Part shown: positions 1 to 5,261 of the stretch, in pieces
How the letters are laid out: each line of letters begins with the position of its first letter
Position numbering within the stretch: position 1 is the first letter of the stretch
DNA from: Ruminococcus sp.
Lineage (GTDB): Bacteria > Bacillota > Clostridia > Oscillospirales > Acutalibacteraceae
Direction: 5' to 3'
NCBI GenBank assembly: GCA_004555265.1
Contig: SFIQ01000058.1
Span: forward strand, 1-5,518
Length of the DNA: 5,518 bases
Notes under the pieces: generated by a model
Databases searched by the model: none
What the model saw: the letters and a program-made list of their open reading frames with translations, nothing else
What the model was told of the DNA's origin: nothing
Position numbers and translations under genes: made by a program

Positions 1-369
1 GGTTCTCTTCCAATCATACCCGGCTGTTGCCGCTGTCGCTGTCGCCGCATTGATTGCTTTTGCCGCTTCTTCCGCTTCGTTGGAAGCCGGTGCCGCCGCC
101 TCATCGCTGCTGCTTGCCCCGCCGCTTGCCGCGCCGCCCGAGGACGAACCGCCGCCTACAACCAGCGAGCCTGCGTCAACCTGCACGCCTTGATAAACGG
201 TACTGCCTTTGCCAAACGCAACATAGGTAACCGAGTACACAAAAACAACCGCCAAAAACAGCGCCGCTGCTTTCAAAAAGGTTTCGCCGAAGATTTTTCT
301 TTTTTCTTTTTTACGCTCTGCGCGAGCAAGACGCTCTTCAGGCGTAAGCATTGAATCTTTTTTGGCCAT
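1..369 (-). CDS. Unrecognised single-pass membrane protein, N-terminal part (runs off left edge)
   Basis: The frame is open from an ATG at 369 to the window edge, giving 123 residues with no stop. I do not recognise the family. Residues 1-30 are charged and Lys/Arg-rich (MAKKDSMLTPEERLARAERK, then KEKRK), followed by one hydrophobic segment at about 31-52 (LKAAALFLAVVFVYSVTYVA). By the positive-inside rule, the rest should lie outside the cell. Residues about 72-117 are a low-complexity Gly/Ser/Ala/Glu linker, and a more ordinary sequence (GYDWKRT) starts at about 117, perhaps the beginning of an exported folded domain. The ATG at 369 is preceded by AAAGGGG about 11 nt upstream, a slightly long spacing; a second in-frame ATG at codon 7 is possible. 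The gene lies downstream of spoIIE but behind a terminator and has its own promoter, so it is probably not part of a spoIIE operon. Membrane anchoring is well supported; the function is unknown. Confidence 0.8.
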   Translation of the reverse strand, partial: MAKKDSMLTPEERLARAERKKEKRKIFGETFLKAAALFLAVVFVYSVTYVAFGKGSTVYQGVQVDAGSLVVGGGSSSGGAASGGASSSDEAAAPASNEAEEAAKAINAATATAATAGYDWKRT

Positions 370-399
370 TCTGAATGAATCCCCTTTCTTAGATAAACA

Positions 400-419
400 G
401 ATTAGTTTCCACACTAATC
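400..419 (-). promoter_or_regulatory. Perfect 7-bp inverted repeat in the 5' leader of the left-edge membrane gene
   Basis: GATTAGT (400-406) and ACTAATC (413-419) are perfectly complementary around a 6-nt loop. The element lies just downstream of the predicted transcription start, between the promoter and the ribosome binding site. It could be an mRNA leader hairpin or a repressor operator. No U-tract follows, so it is not an intrinsic terminator. Its function is inferred from position only. Confidence 0.4.
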
Positions 420-430
420 GATACTATTAC

Positions 431-459
431 AATTTACAATAAAATCTCCGAAATGTCAA
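431..459 (-). promoter_or_regulatory. Sigma-A-type promoter of the left-edge membrane gene
   Basis: On the minus strand there is a perfect -35 box, TTGACA (454-459), a 17-bp spacer, and a -10 box TAAATT (431-436, 4 of 6 matches to TATAAT). The predicted start is near 424, giving a leader of about 55 nt before the ATG at 369. This fits housekeeping sigma-A control and shows that the gene need not depend on read-through from spoIIE, whose terminator lies just upstream. Confidence 0.65.
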
Positions 460-492
460 TAAACAATCCGAATTTTGTGACGGATTTATTGA
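456..492. repeat. Imperfect inverted repeat abutting the -35 box (possible operator)
   Basis: TCAATAAA (456-463) plus TCCG (467-470) pair with CGGA (481-484) plus TTTATTGA (485-492). The left arm carries a 3-nt bulge, CAA, and the loop is 10 nt. One arm overlaps the TTGACA box at 454-459. The position suits an operator, but AT-rich arms of this quality can arise by chance. Confidence 0.35.
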
Positions 493-520
493 AAAAAGCA
501 GTTTTTGTTTCCATTTTTTT

Positions 521-561
521 ACAAAAAAAGGAATAATGCGGGAGTTATTCCGCATTATTCC
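521..561 (-). terminator. Intrinsic terminator of spoIIE, overlapping its stop codon
   Basis: A perfect 12-bp stem is formed by 530-541 (GGAATAATGCGG) and 550-561 (CCGCATTATTCC), with an 8-nt loop. Read on the minus strand, it is followed at once by a run of seven T (529-523), the classic rho-independent layout. The spoIIE stop codon TAA (547-545) lies inside the loop, so the ascending stem arm encodes the last sense codons. The terminator works only in the minus direction, because no T-run follows on the plus strand. Confidence 0.85.
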
Positions 562-2902
562 GAAATTTCAGCGCGATAACCGTGATGTCGTCATTGCGCG
601 GCGCGGCATTTTTTTGTTTGACCGTTTGTGCAAGTTGCTTTGCAATCCCGGTGCAGTCTGCGTTAAGGTTTATGCTGCAAACCGCCTTTTGAAACGGCTG
701 TTCGGCGTAATCGAACACCCCGTCGGAGGCAAGCACCACCAAATCGCCCGGTTGCAAAGTGCCCGTACAGCACCCGAAACGTACCTCGCGCAAAATGCCG
801 ACCGGCAATGCCGCGCGTTTGATTTCCATACATTTCTCTTTGCGGCGTAACAGCGATTTTGCCGCGCCCGCCTTGTAAAATCCCGCTTCGCCGGTATACA
901 AATCAATATGTAAAATATCGAGTGTCGCAAGCGATTCCGCGTCTGATTTCAGCATCAGCGATGCATTCACCATTTTCAGCGTACTGTGCACATCTATCCC
1001 CGCCTTTAACAGCGTGGCGGTCATTTGCACGGCAAGCGTGCTGTCGAGGGCGGCGCGTGTACCCTGCCCCATGCCGTCGCTCAATACCACATAATAGCCG
1101 CCGCGCCCGTCGTAAAAGCTTTCGTAGCTGTCGCCGCTTTGCTTTTCGCGGTCGGCGGGGATTTTTGCCGCCGCCGCTTCTACGCGGAATGCCGTTCGCT
1201 CACAAAATATCGCCGCGGTGCCCGCGGGCACCGCCTGTAAAATCGGCAATTCCAACCGTCTGCCCGTCACGGTTTCCAAGGTCTCTCGCAAATCCGCCTG
1301 TGACGGTAGCGCCGCAAAGGGCGGAAAAGTCATTTCCACGCGCAATGTGTCGCCCGACATATAGGTGCAAAGCACATTTTGCACCGCAATGCCATAGGTA
1401 TTTTTCAATGTCTCGCACACACGCGAAGCCGCCGTTTCGTCAAAAGACAAATCTTCGGCAAATTCCGCAGACAGTGCTTCCAGCATATCGACAACCCCGT
1501 CAAAGCGTTCGGCATTGGCCTGCCGCAGTTCCCGAAGCCTTGCCTGCGCCGCGCTGTGCTCCGCGTCGCGCATCGAAAAGCGTTGTAAACTTTCGGTCAG
1601 CGCCGTCAGCCGAATACAGCGCGCCTGCATGGCGGCGGGAATGTTTTCTGCACAAAGGGGCTTGCTTTCCCGCAACGGAATATCCATTTGCGCAAACGCC
1701 TGCATGGTGTCGCGCCGATGCTGTTCCCAACAATAGGCATATCTGCCGCAGTTGTCACAAACGGCTTCTTTGGCACGGGCAAATCGGGTTTGCGCTTGTG
1801 CGGGTGCAACGCTGTCCATAATTTCGGACGCTTTTTGCACCGTCTGTGAAAGCGTTTCCACCGCCGTTGCGGCGCGGCCGAGTTGTGTGAGAAACGCCTG
1901 CCGCCCCGGTGCGACCGTTTGTGTACTTTGCCGCGGTGCAAAAAAACGGTAGGCTTTCCGACGCCATTTTTTCGGGATGCACAAAAATAAGATTGCCCCG
2001 ACAACCGCCTCCGCGAGCCGATACGCGGCGGAGACCTCCGCACCCGTAAACAGCAAGACCGCGCCCATCGCCGCCAAAGCAAATCCCACGCCGAAGCCGC
2101 GCTTGGTATGCGCGCAAATCCCCGCCGCAAAGCCTGCGGCGGCAAAACCCACTGCGCCCGCACCGACGGCAGGGTCCAATAAAAACGCGGCAGCGGCGGC
2201 AAGCCCCGCAATCGCGCCGCCCGCCTCACAGTACAGCCGAGAAATTGCAAATAAAAGCACCGCCGCCGCAATGCGCGCGGGGGAAATCTGCAAAATCGCA
2301 ATATCCGCAACGGACGAAAGCAATAAAAATACCGTAACGCAAACCCCCGGCAACGCCTGCGCGGGGAGCCCCTCCGACCGCAACAGTCCACGCGCGGCAT
2401 CAAGCGCCTGTGCAAAAAAATAGGTCATCGCAAAGGAAAGCGCCGCTTCGCCCAAAAGCATTGCCGCCGCAGAAAGGGCAAAGCCGTCCGCCAAAAGCAA
2501 CGCCGCACCCGTCAGCAAAATCACCGTCGCCGCGATGCAAGACGGCAAAAGGCGTATGCGACGCACGCGCTCAAATTCACACAGCAACCTGGACAGCACG
2601 GCAACCGAAATCAGCGCCGCGACATTGCGCAATGCCGAAACGCTGTCGAGTGTTAACAGATAGCCCGCCGCCGCACCTGTACCCGCCGCGAAAATATACC
2701 GCGTGGGGACTGCCGCCAAAAAACAAACGCCGAACGGAGAAATGCCCGCCGTCAGTTGTACCGAGGACAACAGCAATCCGCCGAGGAAAACCAGCATCTG
2801 CCGCAGAACGCGGCGCACGCCCTCGGGGAGGAAGGCTTGTCCGTCCGACTGCGCGCTTTTGTGGATTTGTGCCGCGGTTTCAAAAGATGTCAAAACAATC
2901 AC
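545..2902 (-). CDS. spoIIE: SpoIIE, stage II sporulation protein E (membrane PP2C-type serine phosphatase)
   Basis: SpoIIE dephosphorylates the anti-anti-sigma factor SpoIIAA-P, which frees sigma-F in the forespore, and it interacts with FtsZ at the polar septum (established for the family). The product is 785 residues, against about 827 in Bacillus subtilis. Residues about 36-310 form a multi-span membrane region ending at the basic KKWRRK (311-316). A regulatory region follows, with a Cys motif C382-x2-C385-x5-C391-W and a further C429. The PP2C domain covers about 585-780. Its metal-binding aspartates are all present: SGDSY (D591), SDGMG (D609), SDGVFD (D727) and NDD (D771/D772). The first three are offset by a constant 19 residues from D610, D628 and D746 of B. 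subtilis as I remember them. The protein therefore looks catalytically intact. The outermost start is GTG at 2902, but a Shine-Dalgarno-like GGGGTGAT covers that codon; the in-frame TTG at 2893 is better spaced and may be the true start. The gene has its own promoter and terminator. Confidence 0.97.
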   Translation of the reverse strand: MIVLTSFETAAQIHKSAQSDGQAFLPEGVRRVLRQMLVFLGGLLLSSVQLTAGISPFGVCFLAAVPTRYIFAAGTGAAAGYLLTLDSVSALRNVAALISVAVLSRLLCEFERVRRIRLLPSCIAATVILLTGAALLLADGFALSAAAMLLGEAALSFAMTYFFAQALDAARGLLRSEGLPAQALPGVCVTVFLLLSSVADIAILQISPARIAAAVLLFAISRLYCEAGGAIAGLAAAAAFLLDPAVGAGAVGFAAAGFAAGICAHTKRGFGVGFALAAMGAVLLFTGAEVSAAYRLAEAVVGAILFLCIPKKWRRKAYRFFAPRQSTQTVAPGRQAFLTQLGRAATAVETLSQTVQKASEIMDSVAPAQAQTRFARAKEAVCDNCGRYAYCWEQHRRDTMQAFAQMDIPLRESKPLCAENIPAAMQARCIRLTALTESLQRFSMRDAEHSAAQARLRELRQANAERFDGVVDMLEALSAEFAEDLSFDETAASRVCETLKNTYGIAVQNVLCTYMSGDTLRVEMTFPPFAALPSQADLRETLETVTGRRLELPILQAVPAGTAAIFCERTAFRVEAAAAKIPADREKQSGDSYESFYDGRGGYYVVLSDGMGQGTRAALDSTLAVQMTATLLKAGIDVHSTLKMVNASLMLKSDAESLATLDILHIDLYTGEAGFYKAGAAKSLLRRKEKCMEIKRAALPVGILREVRFGCCTGTLQPGDLVVLASDGVFDYAEQPFQKAVCSINLNADCTGIAKQLAQTVKQKNAAPRNDDITVIALKFRNNAE

Positions 2903-2969
2903 CCCGCCTGTTTCTGAAAATCAAAAGCCTGTCCCAAACGCAATTCGGGCAGTTTTTAAGACAGCTTTC

Positions 2970-3002
2970 ATTATAGCGAAAGCGCCTTGCGGCTTCTGTC
3001 AG
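2970..3002 (-). promoter_or_regulatory. spoIIE promoter with 21-bp spacer (Spo0A-type)
   Basis: On the minus strand there is a perfect -10 TATAAT (2970-2975) and a -35-like CTGACA (2997-3002, 5 of 6 matches to TTGACA), separated by 21 bp. Spacing of 21-22 bp is too long for ordinary sigma-A promoters, but it is the recorded feature of the B. subtilis spoIIE and spoIIG promoters, which need phosphorylated Spo0A. A near-match to the Spo0A box, TGTTGAA on the plus strand (3010-3016, 6 of 7 to TGTCGAA), lies 8 bp upstream of the -35. The predicted start is near 2963, giving a leader of about 60 nt. Confidence 0.65.
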
Positions 3003-3064
3003 TTTCTGCTGTTGAAAAAAACGATTTTCCGTTTCTTTCCCGCCGAAAACGCCAAAAACACGCG

Positions 3065-3098
3065 AAAGAAAAGCACCCGCAGAAAAAACTGCGGGTGC
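3065..3098 (-). terminator. Intrinsic terminator of the PadR-HAAS-DUF4097-PspC operon
   Basis: A perfect 10-bp GC-rich stem pairs GCACCCGCAG (3073-3082) with CTGCGGGTGC (3089-3098) around a 6-nt loop. On the minus strand it is followed by TTTTCTTT (3072-3065). It starts 19 nt past the stop codon of the PspC-domain gene and separates that operon from spoIIE. Confidence 0.9.
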
Positions 3099-3108
3099 CG
3101 ATGTCGAA
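3096..3108 (+). promoter_or_regulatory. Candidate tandem Spo0A boxes
   Basis: TGTCGAA at 3102-3108 matches the Spo0A box consensus TGNCGAA exactly, and the overlapping TGCCGAT at 3096-3102 matches it at 6 of 7 positions. They lie between the pspC-like stop codon and its terminator hairpin, roughly 140 bp upstream of the predicted spoIIE start. This is farther away than the usual activating position, so they may be auxiliary or accidental. A 7-bp motif has appreciable chance frequency. Confidence 0.3.
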
Positions 3109-3117
3109 ACGGTCGGA

Positions 3118-3324
3118 TTACTGTTGCACATCAAACGGTGCTTCGGGAATGACGATTGCGCAAATGATATACAGCACAATCCCCGGGAAACCCGCCGAAA
3201 AAACGGACAGCGCCGCGTAGAGAATCCGAATCAGCGTGGCGTCCACATCCAAATACTCGGCAAGTCCGCCGAGCACGCCGCACAGCATTTTATCGGTTTT
3301 GCTTCTGTACAATTTCTTTTTCAT
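3118..3324 (-). CDS. PspC-domain small membrane protein
   Basis: This 68-residue protein is essentially a single PspC domain. It opens with KKLYRSKTDKMLCGVLGGLAEYLDVD (residues 3-28), which carries the family signature of a basic KLYRS segment followed by GVxGGLAEY. One hydrophobic segment covers about 31-58, and the IPEAP after it matches the usual domain end. PspC proteins sit in the cytoplasmic membrane and take part in phage-shock or envelope-stress responses; in Firmicutes, stand-alone versions such as YvlC of B. subtilis have a poorly defined role. The start is well supported: AAAGGAG lies 8 nt before the ATG at 3324. The gene lies 51 nt after the DUF4097 gene and is followed by a strong terminator, so it is probably the last gene of the PadR operon. 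The spacer before it is AT-rich and may hold a weak internal promoter. Confidence 0.93.
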   Translation of the reverse strand: MKKKLYRSKTDKMLCGVLGGLAEYLDVDATLIRILYAALSVFSAGFPGIVLYIICAIVIPEAPFDVQQ

Positions 3325-3340
3325 TTTGAAAACTCCTTTA

Positions 3341-3350
3341 TATAATTATA
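3341..3350. repeat. AT-rich palindrome in the DUF4097-pspC spacer
   Basis: TATAATTATA is a perfect 10-bp palindrome in the 51-nt gap before the PspC gene, just upstream of its ribosome binding site. On the minus strand it contains TATAAT and is preceded by TATAC, so a -10 element is conceivable. However, no recognisable -35 lies 16-18 bp upstream. It may be a weak internal promoter or simply AT-rich spacer. Confidence 0.25.
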
Positions 3351-3375
3351 GTATATGCATTTTAAAACTGCGGGG

Positions 3376-4227
3376 TCAGTCGTCAAAATCCGCATCGGTG
3401 CCGATTTCCAAATTGCCCAAATTCACGGAAATACTGTATTGCGCGCCCGAAGTACCGTCAGCGCCCGCGCGCTGTAACGCCCCTTGGCAGGACGAATTTT
3501 TCCGCGTGACTGTGCGGATAAGTTCGCTCGGGATTTCCGCTTCGATTTCTATATGCACATCGCCGCAAGCGCAGTCTACGCACAGACTTTCCGTGACGGT
3601 CACGGTATTTTCGATGTCAATTTCACCTGTGTTCACACGCAATTCCGCGGTGGTGAGCGTGCAGCCCGCCAAATCCAAATCGCCCGCGTCAAGCGTAATA
3701 TCCATATCGCCCACCGAAATATCCCGCACCTCGACGCTGCCGTAGCGGACATCTACCGTCAGCGCGGTAAGCGCCTTTGGCACATAGACCGTCAAAACCG
3801 CCGCAACGCCGTCCAAATCCGAGGCCGCAGACAGTTGAATTTCGCCCGGTTGCGGAACGGAAAGCACATATTTCGGCGACGGGTTGACGCGGGAGGAATA
3901 TTGCGCCAAGGAAACCTCCACCTGTTCCCCCGTGCCTTGTAAAACGCGCACCTTGCCGCAGTTTGCCGTGATTTTCAGCGAATCGGCGGCTTCCAAAAGC
4001 GTGCCCTCATTGGAAAACAGGTTTTCGCGTTCGTCGGTATCCGCCAAGGCGTCGGTATACAGAAGGGCATCGTTCCAATCGGAGACGGCGCCCGACCATT
4101 CGTCCAGCACGCCGCCGTCGCGGAATAATGCGCGCAACCCCTGCGAACCGAGCGCAACCCCGAAGCAAACCGTACTGACAAAAGAAAGAACCAGCACCAC
4201 CGCAGTGGCAATTATTGCTTTTTTCAT
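3376..4227 (-). CDS. DUF4097-family membrane-anchored beta-ladder protein (LiaG/YvlB-like)
   Basis: This 283-residue protein starts at the ATG at 4227, chosen because AAAGGAGGGG lies 5 nt upstream. The frame extends 9 codons further to 4254, but that would overlap the preceding gene and lacks a better ribosome site. Residues 4-27 form an N-terminal hydrophobic anchor or signal segment. Residues about 82-277 are short beta strands with a repeating Gly-led pattern: GSVEVRD (163), GDLDLAG (182), GEIDIEN (201), GDVHIEI (222) and GNLEIG (271). The first four repeats are 19-21 residues apart, as in the solenoid-like fold of DUF4097 (annotated as putative adhesin). The biochemical role is unknown; relatives LiaG and YvlB belong to cell-envelope stress operons. 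An unusual cluster, C216-x2-C219-x-C221, lies in the domain expected to be outside the membrane. The ribosome site overlaps the stop codon of the HAAS gene, which suggests translational coupling. Confidence 0.88.
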   Translation of the reverse strand: MKKAIIATAVVLVLSFVSTVCFGVALGSQGLRALFRDGGVLDEWSGAVSDWNDALLYTDALADTDERENLFSNEGTLLEAADSLKITANCGKVRVLQGTGEQVEVSLAQYSSRVNPSPKYVLSVPQPGEIQLSAASDLDGVAAVLTVYVPKALTALTVDVRYGSVEVRDISVGDMDITLDAGDLDLAGCTLTTAELRVNTGEIDIENTVTVTESLCVDCACGDVHIEIEAEIPSELIRTVTRKNSSCQGALQRAGADGTSGAQYSISVNLGNLEIGTDADFDD

Positions 4228-4232
4228 GGTGT

Positions 4233-4242
4233 CCCCTCCTTT
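4233..4242 (-). promoter_or_regulatory. Ribosome binding site that fixes the DUF4097 start
   Basis: AAAGGAGGGG ends 5 nt before the ATG at 4227, so this start is preferred over the upstream ATG at 4254. Its first As overlap the TAA stop (4243-4241) of the HAAS gene, so ribosomes ending on one gene are placed to begin the next. Confidence 0.8.
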
Positions 4243-4789
4243 AAAAATCCGCACGGCGGTAACTGAGTTTTAAGAACCATGTGGTCACCAGCAGCCCGAA
4301 AACGCCTGCGGCGCACAGCATAACCGCCACCGAAATCAGCAACCCGACCAACGTTGCGTTCGGCACGACTGCCGCCAAAAGCACGGTGGCAATCACAATG
4401 AAAATGGGCGACAGCACCAAAAGGGCACTTGCGGGATAAATGCCGATTGCCAAAAAGACAGCGATGAAAAACGCAATAGCCCACAGCAGATTGACACGCC
4501 GTACCGGTTGCGGTGCCGCCCTGTACGGCGGCTGCGTGCCGTATTGCGGCGGGGTTTGCCCGTTCGGCTGTGCCGCAGGCTGCGGTTGCGCCCCCTGCGC
4601 GGTACGCAAATACTGCAAGGCGCAGGTGTAAGGATTGCCGAGCTCCGCACAAATCTGTTCTTCGGACTTGCCGCGTTCCGCGCCCGCCTGAAAATGCTCT
4701 TCAAAATCGGCGAGAATATCGTCGCGCTCCGCCGGGGACAACGACGAAAGATGATTGTAAAGTTCTTGTAAAAATTCGGTTTTTGTCAT
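4241..4789 (-). CDS. HAAS/DUF1700-domain membrane protein
   Basis: This 182-residue protein has a cytosolic helical HAAS/DUF1700 domain at about residues 1-63. Its signature includes FLQELYNHLSSLSPAERDDI (6-25), then DFEEHF (28-33), GKSEEQI (40-46) and LGNP (50-53). A flexible Gln/Pro/Gly-rich linker covers about 64-98. Hydrophobic segments at about 100-118, 121-142 and 146-173 make three likely membrane spans. Genes of this family are very often found directly downstream of a PadR regulator, and the domain is thought to pass a membrane signal; the ligand or partner is not known. The start at 4789 overlaps the PadR stop as ATGA and has a near-ideal Shine-Dalgarno, GGAGGTGATG (4803-4794), so the two genes are translationally coupled. 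Confidence 0.92.
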   Translation of the reverse strand: MTKTEFLQELYNHLSSLSPAERDDILADFEEHFQAGAERGKSEEQICAELGNPYTCALQYLRTAQGAQPQPAAQPNGQTPPQYGTQPPYRAAPQPVRRVNLLWAIAFFIAVFLAIGIYPASALLVLSPIFIVIATVLLAAVVPNATLVGLLISVAVMLCAAGVFGLLVTTWFLKLSYRRADF

Positions 4790-5103
4790 GTTGCATCACC
4801 TCCGAGAATTGTGGACACGCTTTCGGTGAATTCGCGCCATTCGCGTTCCAAATGCGCCTGCATATCGGCACCCCTTTGCGTCAGACGGTAATACTTACGC
4901 GCAGGTCCTGAGGAGGATTCCTTTAAATACACCTCAAAATACCCTTCCGCGCGCAGGCGTTTCAAAAGCGGGTACACCGAGCCCTCGGAAATATCGATTT
5001 CCCTGCCCACGCAGTCCGCAAGCTCATAGCCGTATTTGTCGCCCTGCTTTAACAGAGACAAAACACAAAGCTCCAAAACGCCTTTTTTGAATTGTGTGTT
5101 CAC
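4786..5103 (-). CDS. PadR-family transcriptional regulator
   Basis: This 105-residue DNA-binding protein belongs to the short PadR subfamily. It has a winged helix-turn-helix, with KYGYEL at 23-28, the recognition-helix region ISEGSVYPLLKRLRAEGY at 38-55, and the wing SSGPARKYYRLTQRG at 64-78. A short C-terminal helix (about 79-98) should provide dimer contacts. The start is GTG at 5103, supported by AAAGGAG 7 nt upstream and by the family-typical N-terminus MNTQFKKGVLELCVLSLL. It is the first gene of the operon and overlaps the HAAS gene by 4 nt. PadR proteins usually repress their own operon, and a perfect palindrome overlaps the promoter upstream, so autorepression is likely. The effector is unknown. 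The linked HAAS protein may be the partner that conveys the signal. Confidence 0.95.
   Translation of the reverse strand: MNTQFKKGVLELCVLSLLKQGDKYGYELADCVGREIDISEGSVYPLLKRLRAEGYFEVYLKESSSGPARKYYRLTQRGADMQAHLEREWREFTESVSTILGGDAT
4794..4803 (-). promoter_or_regulatory. Strong Shine-Dalgarno of the HAAS gene inside padR
   Basis: GGAGGTGATG is a near-complete match to the 16S anti-Shine-Dalgarno sequence. It encodes the end of the PadR protein (GGDAT) and leads into the ATGA stop/start overlap at 4789-4786. Confidence 0.85.
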
Positions 5104-5146
5104 GGCGCTGCTCCTTTCTGCTCAAAATACCGCCCCAAGTGCCGCC

Positions 5147-5170
5147 GTTTTGCAATGTGTTCCGCAAAAC
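5147..5170 (-). promoter_or_regulatory. Inverted repeat in the padR leader
   Basis: GTTTTGC (5147-5153) and GCAAAAC (5164-5170) form a perfect 7-bp inverted repeat with a 10-nt loop. It sits in the predicted leader of about 89 nt before the padR GTG. It is a weak hairpin with no following T-run, so it is not an attenuator of the usual kind. Any role in padR expression is speculative. Confidence 0.3.
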
Positions 5171-5189
5171 GAAACCGCCTTTCTCGGGA

Positions 5190-5201
5190 ACTGTATACAG
5201 T
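5190..5201. promoter_or_regulatory. Perfect 12-bp palindrome at the padR promoter (candidate PadR operator)
   Basis: ACTGTATACAGT (5190-5201) is a perfect palindrome that overlaps the -10 box (5199-5204) and the predicted start point. A further copy of the half-site, ACAGT, lies at 5209-5213 within the promoter spacer, 12 bp from the ACAGT at 5197-5201. Binding here would block RNA polymerase, as expected for autorepression. Assignment to PadR rests on position and symmetry. Confidence 0.55.
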
Positions 5202-5227
5202 ATAGCACACAGTACCTTGCAATGCAA
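5199..5227 (-). promoter_or_regulatory. Promoter of the padR operon (extended -10)
   Basis: On the minus strand there is a -10 box TATACT (5199-5204, 5 of 6) preceded by TGC, making an extended -10, then a 17-bp spacer and a weak -35 TTGCAT (5222-5227). An A/T-rich stretch just upstream (5228-5260) could act as an UP element. The predicted start is near 5192. A small symmetric motif, TTGCA-A-TGCAA (5217-5227), covers the -35. Confidence 0.6.
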
Positions 5228-5261
5228 TATACTTTATAATATTTAATAATTTTGTAAGAAA

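Noticed and set aside
859..1821. Long plus-strand frame of 320 codons
   Set aside because: It lies wholly opposite spoIIE. Its translation is Arg/Pro/Cys/Ser-rich with no recognisable domain, typical of an antisense shadow of a GC-rich gene.
1606..2415. Minus-strand frame of 269 codons within spoIIE
   Set aside because: It is in another frame of the membrane region of spoIIE and is extremely Arg- and Cys-rich. The spoIIE frame gives a clear multi-span and PP2C protein instead.
2410..3152. Plus-strand frames spanning the spoIIE promoter region
   Set aside because: They run antisense through the spoIIE start, promoter and upstream terminator, lack convincing ribosome sites and show no family signature.
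5217..5240. Possible plus-strand promoter (TTGCAA and TATAAT) reading into the repeat region
   Set aside because: The two boxes are only 12 bp apart, too close for a sigma-A promoter, and no gene follows.
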